A stretch of 64,000 nucleotides of DNA, taken from Hymenobacter terrenus (GTDB taxonomy: Bacteria > Bacteroidota > Bacteroidia > Cytophagales > Hymenobacteraceae). Shown here in pieces: positions 7,500-17,611 of this stretch. The notes below the pieces were generated by a model. That model worked only from the letters and a program-made list of their open reading frames with translations, had not been told where the DNA came from and searched no databases. The stretch lies in assembly GCF_000972495.1 (NCBI RefSeq), contig NZ_LATM01000023.1, positions 1 through 64,000 of the forward strand, given 5' to 3'. The stretch's first letter is position 1. Every line of letters starts with the position of its first letter. The position numbers and the translations under genes are program-made.

Positions 7500-9557
7500 C
7501 TACTTGGCGGTTACCTTAAACTCGGTACGGCGGTTGAGCTGCCGACCGGCTTTCGTGGTGTTGGGGGCTACGGGCTTGGCTTCGCCGTAGCCGGCGGCAG
7601 TGAGGCGCGTTGCCACGATGCCGTGCTGGGTGAGGTAGGTGACCACCGCTTGGGCGCGCCGTTTGCTGAGGTCCTGGTTTCTGGCGGCTTCGCCCACATT
7701 GTCAGTGTGACCGGCCATTTCCAGCTTCAGGGCCGGGGTTTCAACCAAAAGCTTTTGCAGGCGCTCCAACTCAGCCTTGCTTTCGGGGCGCAGAGTGGCC
7801 TTGCCAGTGTCGAAGAAAATGTTGCGCAGCACGATGGTGGTGCCCACTTCCAGGCGCTTCATGGGAATATCCTTTACTACCTCGGCATAGGCGGCGCCTA
7901 CGGGTAGATTAAAGTTTTCGGAGTGAAAGAGGTAACCATCCTGCCGCACCACAATGCCGTAGTTGGTGCCCGAGGGCAAGCTCACCAGGTACTTACCCGA
8001 GGTGGCGTTGCTGCGAAACGAGGCAATGGTCTGCCCGCTGATGTTGTCGATGAGGTCGATGGTGGCTTCGAGTGGCTTTTTGGTGGCGTCATCAGTCACG
8101 GTGCCTTTGAGGATGGTGACTTGAGCCGTGGCTACTGCCACGGCTGGGGCTAGTATGGCCTGCTTCACTGGGGCGAGGCGGGAGGCCAGCAGCTGGTCTT
8201 CTTCGCTTAGAAGCGGCTGTTTTTCGGGGCCAAGGAAGGTGATGCGGTAGATGTCTTTGGCGCCCAGCCCACCGGGCCGGTCGCTGGAGTAGTAGCCGTG
8301 CCGTCCTGAGGCCGAGGTTACAAAAAACACATCATCGTCGGGCGTATTGATGGGCCAGCCGAGGTTTTCGGGCTCGCTCCATTTCCCATTTTCAAACACC
8401 GACTTAAAGATGTCGTAGCCACCCATGGAGTTGTGACCTTCCGAGGAGAAGTATATCGTTTTACCATCGGGCTGCATGAATACGCCTTCCTCGCCGTAGG
8501 CGGTGTTGATAATCGGCCCTAAGCTCACGGCTGGGGCACGGCTTTCAAGCTCTACTTTATAGATGTCGGAGCCCCCTGCGCCGCCCGGCCGGTCGCTCAC
8601 AAAGTAGAGGTAGCGGCCATCAGGCGAGTAGCTGGCAGAGGTTTCGTGGCCGCGCGTATTGATGCGTGCGCCTAGCTGCTTGGGCTTACCCCACGTGATG
8701 CCGTGGAGGCTGGCTTCGAGCAAGTCGCCGCCATTGGTGCCCTCGTACACGAGCATGCGCTGGCCGTCAGGCGAGACGCCGACGGTTGCGTTGTGGTCTT
8801 CGGTGTTCACGGGCGTGCCTAAGTTGGTGGCGCGGCTCCAAGTCTTGTCCTTCCAGGTTGCCTCGTAAATGTCTTCAAAATAGCCATTCCCTTCAGGGTC
8901 CTTTTTGCCGCCCGTTGAGCCCGACCGGCGCGAGGTGATGAGAATGGTCGACTCGTCGGCCGATACCACCGGCCCGTAGTCCGAGTCTGCCGAGTTCAGC
9001 TCCGGCCCGGCATTGTCGATGAACACACGCGTGGGGTGCTCCATCAGTTGCTGGCCATTGCGGCACTCCTGAATGCGCCGCTGCAAGTCGTTGCCCGTTA
9101 CCGCGCCGGCATCGCCGTTGCGGGTGTTGCTGCCCACGGGCTGGGCAAGCTGGTATTCGGCAATGGCCTCGCGCCACTTGGCGTTCAGGTGCAGGGCGCG
9201 GGCCAGCAGGTAGTGTGTGCGGGCATCGGCTGTAGCGTCGAGCTTGGCGGCTTTCTCCAGGTAGGGCAGGGCCGCGGTTTTGGTGGGCGAGTTGAGGTAG
9301 CAGTCGCCGATTTTCACATTCAGAGCCGCATTGTTGGGGTTAAATGTCTGGGCCTGCAGATAGTGGGGGAGGGCTTGTGCGTAGCGCGGCGGGTCGGCAC
9401 GGTACTCGGTGTCGCCGTCCTTCAACGCGCGAAGGGCCTCGCGCAAGCCATCCTTGTCGCTGCCGAATTGGTCTTTGGTGAAGGCTACGCTCTGGGCAGC
9501 GGCAGAGAGGCCACTAGTTAGGAGCAGGAATAGCAGCAGGCGGAAAAAGTGGGACAT
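7500..9557 (-). CDS. PorE-like OmpA-family protein (TPR, PD40 propeller, CRD, OmpA)
   Basis: A 685-residue envelope protein with the architecture known from PorE of the type IX secretion system: signal peptide (1-21), TPR helices (about 40-150), a PD40/WD40-like beta-propeller (about 190-430; repeated SPDGRYLYFVSDRPGG-type blades), a carboxypeptidase-regulatory-like fold (about 477-560; KGTVTDDATKKPLEA) and a peptidoglycan-binding OmpA domain (575-685; MAGHTDNVG, NQDLSKRRAQAVVTYL). OmpA domains of this type tether envelope complexes to peptidoglycan. Unlike PorE, no lipobox cysteine is seen. Other type IX components are absent from the window, and many Bacteroidetes carry several paralogues of this architecture, so a gene name is not assigned. 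The TPR gene at 9684-10751 lies upstream on the same strand. Confidence 0.85.
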   Translation of the reverse strand: MSHFFRLLLFLLLTSGLSAAAQSVAFTKDQFGSDKDGLREALRALKDGDTEYRADPPRYAQALPHYLQAQTFNPNNAALNVKIGDCYLNSPTKTAALPYLEKAAKLDATADARTHYLLARALHLNAKWREAIAEYQLAQPVGSNTRNGDAGAVTGNDLQRRIQECRNGQQLMEHPTRVFIDNAGPELNSADSDYGPVVSADESTILITSRRSGSTGGKKDPEGNGYFEDIYEATWKDKTWSRATNLGTPVNTEDHNATVGVSPDGQRMLVYEGTNGGDLLEASLHGITWGKPKQLGARINTRGHETSASYSPDGRYLYFVSDRPGGAGGSDIYKVELESRAPAVSLGPIINTAYGEEGVFMQPDGKTIYFSSEGHNSMGGYDIFKSVFENGKWSEPENLGWPINTPDDDVFFVTSASGRHGYYSSDRPGGLGAKDIYRITFLGPEKQPLLSEEDQLLASRLAPVKQAILAPAVAVATAQVTILKGTVTDDATKKPLEATIDLIDNISGQTIASFRSNATSGKYLVSLPSGTNYGIVVRQDGYLFHSENFNLPVGAAYAEVVKDIPMKRLEVGTTIVLRNIFFDTGKATLRPESKAELERLQKLLVETPALKLEMAGHTDNVGEAARNQDLSKRRAQAVVTYLTQHGIVATRLTAAGYGEAKPVAPNTTKAGRQLNRRTEFKVTAK

Positions 9558-9683
9558 TGCAGCAAGAAGGAATAATTAGGAACGCGCTCTGGTGCGTTCA
9601 ATTGTCGGGCGGTGGCGGGAAGAGTGCGGAGGTATTTCGATGGGCGAATGCGATAAGGCAGCGCCGCCTTTCGCGTCAGAACG

Positions 9684-10751
9684 CTATTGGGCTTCGCCCG
9701 CGCAGCCGGCGGCGGCGGCGTAGTTATCGCCCACGGCGATACCCAACTCAGCGGCGCGGCGCCAGTCCTGGCAGGCTTGATCGGCTTGGCGGAGCATTTC
9801 ACGGGCGTGGCCCCGGTTGAGATAAGCTTCCGCATACTCAGCTTTTAGCTTGATGGCTTCACTGGCATCGGCATCGGCTTCGGCGTATTTCTCCAGCTTG
9901 AGCTGGGCTGCGGCCCGGTTGTTCCAGGCGTAGGCGTACTTGGGGTCGAGCTTAATGGCTTGACTAAAATCGGCGATGGCGCCGGCGTAGTCCTTGTTTT
10001 CGAAGCGGGCGCTGCCCCGGTTATTGAAAGCGAGGGCATTGTCGGCCCTTTTGGCAATGTAGGCGTCGTAGTCCTGCAGGGCTTGGGGCAACTGGTTGGC
10101 ATGGCGCTCCACAGTGGCCCGGTTGAGCAGGGCCGACAGCAAGTCGGGTTGCAGTGCCAACGCTTGGGCGTAGTCCTGGACAGCGGCGGGATGGTTATTC
10201 AACTTTTGGTTGGTGCTGCCACGGTCGTGGTAGGCGTAGGCCATTTTGGGGTCGGCCTTGATGGCTCCATCGAAATCATCGCGGGCGGCTTGGTATTCGC
10301 CTTTTTCGAAGCGCAACACGCCGCGGTTGTACCAGGCGGGGGCATAATCGGGCTTGACCTTCAGTGCTTCGGAGTAGTCTTGCTCAGCCTCAGTAATTTG
10401 ATTTTGGGCCTCGCGGGCTCGTGCCCGGCCGAAATAGCTGGCATAGTTTCCAGGTTCCAGCTTGAGCGCCTGGTCGTAATCAGCCACGGCCTGCGGATAG
10501 TTTTTTAGCTCGTAGCGAGTAGCGGCGCGGTTGGTATAAGCCGCCGCAAAATTGGGCTTGGCCCCAATGGCCTGGTCGAAGCTGCGCAGTGCGGCCGGGT
10601 AGCTCTGGGCATTGAAGCTGGCGAGGCCGCTATTATAAGCTCTTTCGGCTAGCTGCGGGCCCGGCAACGTACTTGCCCGCACCGAATCAACTTGGGCACG
10701 CACCGCCAACGGAGTTCCCAATAACACGAAGAAAAGTAGACTCTTTTGCAT
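9684..10751 (-). CDS. Exported tetratricopeptide repeat protein
   Basis: A 355-residue protein starting MQKSLLFF at 10751, chosen because it gives a clean signal peptide ending VRAQ; the frame is open further upstream but that extension is charged and unlike a leader. The mature part is almost entirely TPR repeats, about nine 34-residue units with recurring AYNNRG, AYTNRAA, LNRG and LKLDPKYAYAWNNR motifs. TPR proteins scaffold protein complexes. It lies 127 bp upstream of the PorE-like gene on the same strand and may belong to the same transcription unit, consistent with an envelope-scaffold role, although this is inference. A C-terminal pair of cysteines (ACQDW and GCAGEAQ) might form a disulfide. 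Confidence 0.82.
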   Translation of the reverse strand: MQKSLLFFVLLGTPLAVRAQVDSVRASTLPGPQLAERAYNSGLASFNAQSYPAALRSFDQAIGAKPNFAAAYTNRAATRYELKNYPQAVADYDQALKLEPGNYASYFGRARAREAQNQITEAEQDYSEALKVKPDYAPAWYNRGVLRFEKGEYQAARDDFDGAIKADPKMAYAYHDRGSTNQKLNNHPAAVQDYAQALALQPDLLSALLNRATVERHANQLPQALQDYDAYIAKRADNALAFNNRGSARFENKDYAGAIADFSQAIKLDPKYAYAWNNRAAAQLKLEKYAEADADASEAIKLKAEYAEAYLNRGHAREMLRQADQACQDWRRAAELGIAVGDNYAAAAGCAGEAQ

Positions 10752-11430
10752 AATCAATAGAAGGCATGCTAAACGCAACGCGTTTGCAGCGAAGTTATTG
10801 GATTTTTTGCTTTCGAGCCCAACTGCCGTCTGAATCTCACTAGGCAATGGGCCAGCATTGTCGGAATTCAAGCGCAGGCCTCAAGAGATATCCTACTGAG
10901 CGGCACTCATAGGAAGGGGCGTAGAGTTCGCCTAGATTAATGCTGATGAGCGAGTAGGATCAATGCATGGGCGAGTCTTGATTTGGCTCCTGCTTCTCTA
11001 TTATCTATAGTTTAAGTCTCAGCCAACATACGCTTAAGTTGGTCAAGCACGGCCGCGAGGTAACGTCAGCATCACCACAGTTCGGCTTTAACTGGCAATA
11101 CTAGAGAATCGGATACTATTGCCTTTCAAAAGCACCAGTTGGGTCGAAGCTTCTAGATTTGCTTTTGGCTATCAGGTAGTTATTAAACGCGGATTGCTGT
11201 TTATTTATTATGTTAAATAGAAAATTGCGCTTAATCGGAAGAGCTTTTCTTGCGAGGAACTTGTTGGAGCAGGCAAATTTAGCTCGTCATTATCAATGGT
11301 AATTGCGCCGGAAGTGTTGAGACAGCTTGTAGGTTAAAATATCGGCGCCAACCAGCCGAGATTGCAGTTACAGTTGTGCCGATTGGGGCACGAAGCTGTT
11401 TGGAAAAAGGACTATCCTTTGTCACCTCTG
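10752..11430. other. Intergenic region without recognised gene (679 bp)
   Basis: The stretch lies between the divergent TPR gene and moeB-like gene and is AT-richer than its surroundings. It presumably carries both promoters, but no exact TAnnTTTG box, hairpin or conserved ORF was identified. Short frames in it look random. Confidence 0.5.
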
Positions 11431-12534
11431 ATGAATACCACCGAACCAACCTTTTCTGCTGCCGAAAACAACCGCTACAATCGCCACCTCTTGTTGCCCG
11501 AAGTTGGTCCTCTCGGCCAGCAGAAACTGAAGGCGGCCAAAGTACTGGTGGTGGGTTGCGGCGGCCTGGGTTGCCCCGTGCTGCAATACTTGGCTGCGGC
11601 CGGTGTGGGCACACTAGGCCTGCTCGATTTCGACACCGTTGACGATAGCAACCTGCAGCGTCAGGTCCTCTATTCTACTGCCGACGTGGGCCACCCTAAG
11701 GCCGTGGTAGCCGCTGCAAGGCTGCATGCCCAGAACCCATTTATTGAGTTGCGCACGCACCAAGTGCACCTTTCTGCCACTAATGCCTTGGCATTATTCG
11801 CTGGCTATGACGTTGTGGTGGACTGCTCGGATAATTTCGCCACCCGTTATTTGGTCAACGATGCTTGTGTAATTCTTGGCAAGCCACTGGTATTCGGGGC
11901 TATTTTCAAGTTTGAGGGCCAGGTTTCGGTATTCAATTACCAAGGCGGTCCTACCTACCGTTGCCTCTACCCTGAGCCTCCGGCGCCCGGCGATGCGCCC
12001 AGTTGCTCGGAAACTGGGGTTTTGGGAGTGCTACCGGGTCTGGTGGGCACCATGCAGGCGGCTGAAGCACTCAAAATTATTCTGGGACTGGGCGAGGTGC
12101 TCAGCGGGCGCCTATTGCTGGTTGATGTGCTAGGCATGCGGTTTCAAACCATCCGTTTCCGGGCCCTAGCGGCCAATCAGCAACTCACCGAGCTCGCTCC
12201 CGATTATACTGCCTTTTGTGGTGAAGTACGGCTAGCAGTGAATCCTGACCGCGCGCCCGAAATCGGTGCTGACGAGTTGAAGGCCTGGCAGCAGAGCCTC
12301 CGGCCGTTGCAGCTACTCGACGTGCGCGAGCCGCATGAGCAAGCACGGCGCAGCATTGGTGGGCAATTAATCCCGCTGGTCCAGTTGACGGAGCAGTTAG
12401 CTCAACTATCGCCCGAAGTGCCTGTGGTAGTACACTGCGCCAGCGGCGTGCGCAGCCAGAAAGCAGCCCAGCTACTCCTGGCAAATGGCTTTATCGAGGT
12501 ATACTCGCTCCGCAACGGCTTAGCTGATTACTAA
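11431..12534 (+). CDS. moeB: MoeB/ThiF-type adenylyltransferase with C-terminal rhodanese domain
   Basis: A 367-residue E1-like enzyme, started at ATG 11431 (MNTTEPTF); the 23 upstream in-frame residues look non-coding. Family members adenylate the C-terminal glycine of MoaD or ThiS-like sulfur carriers. Residues 42-47 (GCGGLG) form the ATP loop, DFDTVDDSNLQRQ follows, and C192 in SCSETGVLG aligns with the Cys before E-A-G-V in MoeB. Of the four zinc cysteines in E. coli MoeB, only the second of each pair remains (TYRC, C178; TAFC), so zinc binding is doubtful. Residues about 255-367 are a rhodanese domain with Cys336 in HCASGVRS, suggesting the protein also supplies sulfur, as in MOCS3/Uba4. 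Other molybdenum cofactor genes lie 48 kb away. A ThiF role is possible. Confidence 0.85.
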   Translation: MNTTEPTFSAAENNRYNRHLLLPEVGPLGQQKLKAAKVLVVGCGGLGCPVLQYLAAAGVGTLGLLDFDTVDDSNLQRQVLYSTADVGHPKAVVAAARLHAQNPFIELRTHQVHLSATNALALFAGYDVVVDCSDNFATRYLVNDACVILGKPLVFGAIFKFEGQVSVFNYQGGPTYRCLYPEPPAPGDAPSCSETGVLGVLPGLVGTMQAAEALKIILGLGEVLSGRLLLVDVLGMRFQTIRFRALAANQQLTELAPDYTAFCGEVRLAVNPDRAPEIGADELKAWQQSLRPLQLLDVREPHEQARRSIGGQLIPLVQLTEQLAQLSPEVPVVVHCASGVRSQKAAQLLLANGFIEVYSLRNGLADY

Positions 12535-12742
12535 TTTTAATCAAGTAGCAGTGTGTGAAAAAACTGCTTCCTACTCCTGGTGGCTTTGTAATTTGATATT
12601 GCCTGAAACACTGATTTGCCACACAGTCATATACTAGCTAATGAGCGCATGCAGCCTATCCGTAGTGCTTGACTTGCGGTGCATAGCACATCCGGTAGCT
12701 CAACTGCTTAATTATTAAAATTATTTAATATATTATGATAGC

Positions 12743-13366
12743 CTACGCGGGTGCATTCGTTTCGGGCCAGTCGGCCAAGCGGGCCAAGATGTGGTCTAGT
12801 CGTGCTTGCTTGGGGGCCGCACGCTGGGCCACTGCCGTGGCCGTCCAGTAATGGTGGCTTGCCAAAAAGCGCGCCTGCAACTGAAACCACGCGTGCTCGG
12901 TGGCAATGAACTGGCGGCCGGTCAACTCCTGGAAGAGAGAGTTAGAAATAGACTCGAAATCGGGTCGGCCGAGGTAGTCGAGGTCAGCATCGCAGAGAAT
13001 TTGGGCTAGGTGGTTGTGGGGCTCCTGCGGGTATTTGGTAGCCATTATCATGGCGCATATTTGGGTCACCTGCTCGGGCGTGTAGCCAAAACCAGGCAGC
13101 ACGGCGCGGGCCAGTTCGCAGCCTCGGGCTTCGTGGCCCTGGTAGGTATATAAAAAGCCGGCATCGTGGTAGAGGGCGGCCGTGCGCAGTAGAGCCAGGG
13201 TTTCCGGCTGCGTAATGCCTTCGGCTGCGGCGAGCTTCGCAGTGGCCTGCGTCACATCGAGGGTGTGGTGCAGGCCGTGGTAGTAGAGCGTGGGGGAGAG
13301 GCCGCGCTGCAATTCAGTTATAATAAAGTCCTCGGCGGCTTGTACTTGCATGCGGTTCGGGGCCAA
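12743..13366 (-). CDS. HD-domain phosphohydrolase
   Basis: A 207-residue soluble protein with HD-superfamily metal ligands: H33-H34 in YHGLHHTLDV, H67-D68 in LYHDAGF and D126/D128 in CDADLDYLG. HD proteins hydrolyse phosphoester bonds in nucleotides or cyclic nucleotides; the substrate here is unknown. It resembles the stand-alone HD proteins that Cytophagales encode next to adenylate cyclase or signalling genes, and a receiver-cyclase lies 7 kb away, but no link is shown. MQVQAAEDF at 13351 is an alternative start that would remove five residues. It converges with the moeB-like gene and diverges from the histidine kinase cluster. Confidence 0.8.
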   Translation of the reverse strand: MAPNRMQVQAAEDFIITELQRGLSPTLYYHGLHHTLDVTQATAKLAAAEGITQPETLALLRTAALYHDAGFLYTYQGHEARGCELARAVLPGFGYTPEQVTQICAMIMATKYPQEPHNHLAQILCDADLDYLGRPDFESISNSLFQELTGRQFIATEHAWFQLQARFLASHHYWTATAVAQRAAPKQARLDHILARLADWPETNAPA

Positions 13367-13836
13367 TCATAGTAGCTGGCTTAATGTAGCGGTAAAGCAA
13401 GCAATTAAAAACGGATGTTACACACGCCGCATCAGAACTATGCACGGTGCCGAATAGGTGCTTGTTGTTATCAGGTTCTTGTTTTTCAAGTGATAATGTA
13501 CGTGAAAAAGTAATAGGCCGCTTTTTGCGCCGAAGAGCAAAGTGAAGTTTATATATAATGTGCAGCGGTGCTACATTATTACTCGAAATATGTGCGGATG
13601 CACCGGAATTAAGTCATCTTTACAGCCTTAAAATTTGTGGTCGGGCGCCGATAAAGCATTTTTGCCATAATGAGCCGGCTTTTTCCTCCTGGGGTTGCCT
13701 CCTTTCTCTCTCTGCCTGTGATGAGTCTCAAAAATGCCCCGCTTGTGTTATGGCTACCAAGGCTTTTCGTGGCACAGGTAGTTTTTAGCTGTTTGGTGCC
13801 CACTCCGGCCTTTAATCCTAACCTCAGGCTTCGCCT
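13367..13836. other. Divergent promoter region (470 bp), no gene recognised
   Basis: It separates the HD hydrolase from the first kinase of the signalling cluster and should hold promoters for both. A low-GC block around 13480-13560 is the most promoter-like part. Short frames here do not resemble proteins. Confidence 0.4.
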
Positions 13837-16065
13837 ATGAAATGGATTTTGACGGTGTTTGTCCTGTGGCTGATGAGCGGCCCTCTGCTGGCCAAGCAGC
13901 GGTATTGGGACGCGAACTACGATTCGCTGGCCCGCACCTTGCCCCGGCAACGCACCGATTCGGCCCGGCTGCGCACCTTGGTTCACCTGCTCGACCTGCG
14001 GCCTACCAACGCGGAAGCCCTGCCTTTGCTCGACCAGCTGCTGACGCTCAACCAGCAGCTACGCCTAGTGGAAGACCGTCCGTACCGCTACCTGCGTGCT
14101 GGCGTGTTGCTCTGGCACCAGGATATCGACAACGCCGCGGCCCTTGATACCATGAAAGCCGCAGTGACCAGCTTTGACCACATCGGGCACCCCATTCCCC
14201 TGCTGTTGATGGACTTGGTTAATCTTTATAACCGGCGCAATGGCATGGAGGCGCGCCGGCGGTACTATGAAGAGAAATTGGCTTATTATCAGCTACGCGG
14301 CATCAATGAAAACGTCGCGGCCTGCTACATATCGCAAGGTGGTTACTACCGGCGCATGGGCGACTACAATCGCAGTCTGGACAACCTGTTGCGCGCCGCC
14401 GACGCGGCCCTGAGCTTTAGTCGCATTCTATACGTGGGGGAACTGCTAGTTGTGGGGGCCGTGTACGCCGACTGGGGCAATGATGCCAAAGCCGTATACT
14501 ACCTGCGTCTGGCCCAGGAGAAACCCGAGTTCCAGCGGGTGCAAGACCTGAGCCGGGTGTATACTTACCTGTCCCTGTCGCGGCTGTATGCGCGGCAAGG
14601 TCGCTATTCCGATGCCTTACAGTCGGCTGATTGGGCCCTGGCAACCCACGTTTCGGACCTCTATGAGCGGCAGATGGGCCAGGCGTACGGACTGGTGCAA
14701 AAGGCGGCGGTGTTGCTGCAAAAGCAACTACCTGCCCAGGCCGAGCCCCTGCTCCGGCGCGCTCAGCAACTCGAAGATTCGGTGGGCTTTCCTCTTTCGG
14801 GCAAGCCTGGGGAGTTTGAACTCGATGCCACTTGGGCTCAGTACTACCAGGCTCAGCACGATTATACCCGCGCCGAGCGTCACTGGATGCTGGCGCAGCA
14901 AAAAGCCACCACGGCTAAGCTCAGAGTGTTGAAAACCAAGTATCTAAAGCAAATTGCGGAATTCTATGCCGCTGAAGGGCGCCCGGCGCTGGCTCAGCGC
15001 TATTCCCAGGCCTACATTGCCCTTACCGATACTATAAACGCGGCGCAGAATACGTTTCACGTGGCTCACTACGAAAGCGAACGGATTGAACAAGCCCAGA
15101 ATGCCCAAATCAGCAACCTGCGGCAGGACCAGGCCGTGCAGGCCGAGCGGCTGCGCCTGAGCAGCTGGTTACTGGCCGGAGCATTGCTGACCATCGTGCT
15201 GGTTTCGGCCTTGGGAGTCTTTATCTACCGGCAGCTGCAGGTCAACCGACGCACGTTGGCCCAGCTGCAAAAGACGCAGCAGCAGCTGGTGCAGGCCGAG
15301 AAAATGGCTTTCCTGGGCGAACTCACGGCTGGTATTGCCCACGAGTTGCAGAACCCCCTCAACTTCATGAAAAACTTTGCTGAAGTGAGCACCAGTCTCG
15401 TCGATGGCATTAATAGCGAGGGACCCGGCCGGGCAGCGGAGCTGGAGCAGGAAATCCTGTCCGGCTTGAAGCAGAATTTGCAGCAAATCAGCCAGCACGG
15501 CCAGCGGGCTTCCTCTATTATCAAAGATATGCTGGAGCACTCGCGCTCCCGTACCAATCAGCGTGTGCCCAGCGACCTCAATGCTCTGGCCGAAGAATCG
15601 CTGACGCTGGCTTACCAGGGCTTACGCGCCACTGACAAGTCCTTTCAAGCCACGCTAGGCAAGGAATTTGACCCCAAGCTGGGCGATGTAGCCGTGGTGA
15701 CGACGGATATGGGCCGCGTGCTGCTGAACTTGTGTACCAATGCTTTTCATGCGGTGCGCCAACGCCAGCAGGCAGCCGCGCTAGGCCTATCTGACCCGGC
15801 TTATGAGCCCATTGTGACCGTGAGCACCCACCGACCCACCGGCCAGCGGGTGGAAATCCGGGTGCGTGACAACGGTTCGGGCATGTCTGAAGCCGTGCGG
15901 ACAAAGGTTTTCCAGCCGTTTTTTACCACTAAGCCCGCGGGCGAGGGCACTGGACTGGGCCTGTCGTTGAGCTACGACATCGTGACCAAAGGCCACGGCG
16001 GCACCCTCACGGTGGAGAGCCGGGAAGGTGAAGGCACCGAATTCCTTATTACGCTGCCGACATAG
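13837..16065 (+). CDS. TPR-containing sensor histidine kinase (A)
   Basis: A 742-residue membrane kinase. A signal peptide (MKWILTVF to LLAK) precedes a long periplasmic helical TPR region (about 30-430), a single membrane span (about 438-463; SSWLLAGALLTIVLVSALGV), a coiled-coil linker, and kinase domains: LGELTAGIAHELQNPLNF with phosphoacceptor His near 501, N-box GRVLLNLCTNAFHAV near 623, DNGSGM near 680 and GTGLGLSLSYDIV near 705. It opens a run of three kinases with nearly the same catalytic core (13.8-20.1 kb), followed by two receiver genes, so the three probably feed a shared output. The TPR sensor likely detects a protein or envelope condition; the signal is unknown. Confidence 0.9.
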   Translation: MKWILTVFVLWLMSGPLLAKQRYWDANYDSLARTLPRQRTDSARLRTLVHLLDLRPTNAEALPLLDQLLTLNQQLRLVEDRPYRYLRAGVLLWHQDIDNAAALDTMKAAVTSFDHIGHPIPLLLMDLVNLYNRRNGMEARRRYYEEKLAYYQLRGINENVAACYISQGGYYRRMGDYNRSLDNLLRAADAALSFSRILYVGELLVVGAVYADWGNDAKAVYYLRLAQEKPEFQRVQDLSRVYTYLSLSRLYARQGRYSDALQSADWALATHVSDLYERQMGQAYGLVQKAAVLLQKQLPAQAEPLLRRAQQLEDSVGFPLSGKPGEFELDATWAQYYQAQHDYTRAERHWMLAQQKATTAKLRVLKTKYLKQIAEFYAAEGRPALAQRYSQAYIALTDTINAAQNTFHVAHYESERIEQAQNAQISNLRQDQAVQAERLRLSSWLLAGALLTIVLVSALGVFIYRQLQVNRRTLAQLQKTQQQLVQAEKMAFLGELTAGIAHELQNPLNFMKNFAEVSTSLVDGINSEGPGRAAELEQEILSGLKQNLQQISQHGQRASSIIKDMLEHSRSRTNQRVPSDLNALAEESLTLAYQGLRATDKSFQATLGKEFDPKLGDVAVVTTDMGRVLLNLCTNAFHAVRQRQQAAALGLSDPAYEPIVTVSTHRPTGQRVEIRVRDNGSGMSEAVRTKVFQPFFTTKPAGEGTGLGLSLSYDIVTKGHGGTLTVESREGEGTEFLITLPT

Positions 16066-16222
16066 CCGTGGGGCAGATGGTAGCTCCGGTAGTACATTTC
16101 TGCCGTTTGGTTGAAGCTCAGTCTGCCTATCTTATCAGGCTTCGGCCGGGATATTTGACCTTGTCCAGGGGCAGACGTCGGAATTTCGCTCTGAACTGAC
16201 AGGCCCCTGCTTATTTCTCGCT

Positions 16223-17611
16223 ATGGCTCACTCGATTATTGACCTGCTTTTTGTGGCCCCCGCGGCCGTGCTTCTTACCCGGTTGCTGAGCAAAGCCTTA
16301 GAGCTACCCCAGCGCCTGCCCCGCTGGAACCAAGCCCTGAACTACATCTGGGTGCCGGCTGTGCTACTGTACTTCCTGACGGCCCTGTTCAAGCTGAGCA
16401 TTCCATTGCTAGGGGATTATTATTGGCTATTGGTGCTGCTGGTGTGGCTGGCGGTGCTGTTGAAGGTGCGCTACTACCGCCCGGCTCGAATGGTGCTTTT
16501 TGGCCTGGTACCATTTGTGCTCTATAAAGTGCTCGAACTAGTGCTCGAAGACCCGAGGGGCAAGATGCCCAAGATCTACGACGACTTCATGGATACCAGC
16601 CAGGGGTTCGTCATTATTTGGGTGGTTGCATTCCTGTTGATTGCCCGCGGTCAGAAAAAGCAGCTGGAGAAAGAGCGGTTGGTGCGTGAAGAAGAAGAGC
16701 GCGCTAAGCGCCTTATTGAAGCGCAAAATGCGGAGTTGGAGCGGCTGGTGGCCGAGCGCACCGTCGCGCTCACGCATCAGGCTGAGGAGCTGCGCGGTGC
16801 CCTTGCCGAGCTGCGGGCGGCACAGGCTCAACTAGTGCAATCCGAAAAAATGGCCAGCCTGGGAGAACTCACGGCCGGCATTGCCCACGAAATTCAAAAT
16901 CCGCTCAACTTTGTTAACAACTTCGCCGATGTGAGCGTGGAAATGCTGAGTGAATTGCGCGAGGAGCAGAACCGGGCCCAGCGCGACCCGGAACTGGAAG
17001 CCGAGCTACTCGATGACATTGCCCAGAACCTGCAAAAGATTCACCACCATGGGCAGCGGGCCGCCAGCATCGTGAAGGGCATGCTGGAGCACAGCCGCGC
17101 CAGCACCGGCGACCGCCAGCCCACCGACCTCAACCGCTTGGCCGACGAATACTTGCGCCTGGCCTACCAGGGCTTGCGCGCCAAGGACAAGTCCTTTAAT
17201 GCCACCCTCAATACTGACTTCGCGCCCAACCTACCTCTGATTGCGGCCGTCGGACCCGACCTGGGGCGGGTGCTGCTCAACCTGTTCAGCAACGCTTTTT
17301 ATGCCGTGCGCCAGCGCCAGCTGCGCGGTGAGGCTGGCTATGCGCCCACCGTGGCAGTCCACACCCATCAAGCGGGCGACCAAGTTGAGGTTCGCATCCG
17401 TGATAATGGCATGGGAATCCCCGAGACAGTGCGGCAAAAGATTTTTCAGCCCTTCTTTACTACTAAGCCTAGCGGCGAAGGAACGGGCCTGGGCTTATCG
17501 CTGAGCTATGATATCGTGACCCAGGGGCACGCTGGCACGCTCACAGTTGATTCTCAAGAAGGGAAATACACCGAGTTTCTTATTAGATTGCCTATTAATC
17601 AGGCCGGTTAA
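16223..17611 (+). CDS. Membrane sensor histidine kinase (B)
   Basis: A 462-residue kinase whose sensor is a hydrophobic N-terminal block of about four or five membrane segments (residues 5-145) with no sizeable periplasmic domain. A charged coiled coil (150-205; RLIEAQNAELERLVAERTV) leads into LGELTAGIAHEIQNPLNF with His near 221, GRVLLNLFSNAFYAV, DNGMGIPE and GTGLGLSLSYDIV. The kinase core is closely related to kinases A and C in this cluster. Its different sensor but shared core suggests that several inputs converge on one regulator. It starts 158 bp after kinase A on the same strand. Confidence 0.9.
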   Translation: MAHSIIDLLFVAPAAVLLTRLLSKALELPQRLPRWNQALNYIWVPAVLLYFLTALFKLSIPLLGDYYWLLVLLVWLAVLLKVRYYRPARMVLFGLVPFVLYKVLELVLEDPRGKMPKIYDDFMDTSQGFVIIWVVAFLLIARGQKKQLEKERLVREEEERAKRLIEAQNAELERLVAERTVALTHQAEELRGALAELRAAQAQLVQSEKMASLGELTAGIAHEIQNPLNFVNNFADVSVEMLSELREEQNRAQRDPELEAELLDDIAQNLQKIHHHGQRAASIVKGMLEHSRASTGDRQPTDLNRLADEYLRLAYQGLRAKDKSFNATLNTDFAPNLPLIAAVGPDLGRVLLNLFSNAFYAVRQRQLRGEAGYAPTVAVHTHQAGDQVEVRIRDNGMGIPETVRQKIFQPFFTTKPSGEGTGLGLSLSYDIVTQGHAGTLTVDSQEGKYTEFLIRLPINQAG

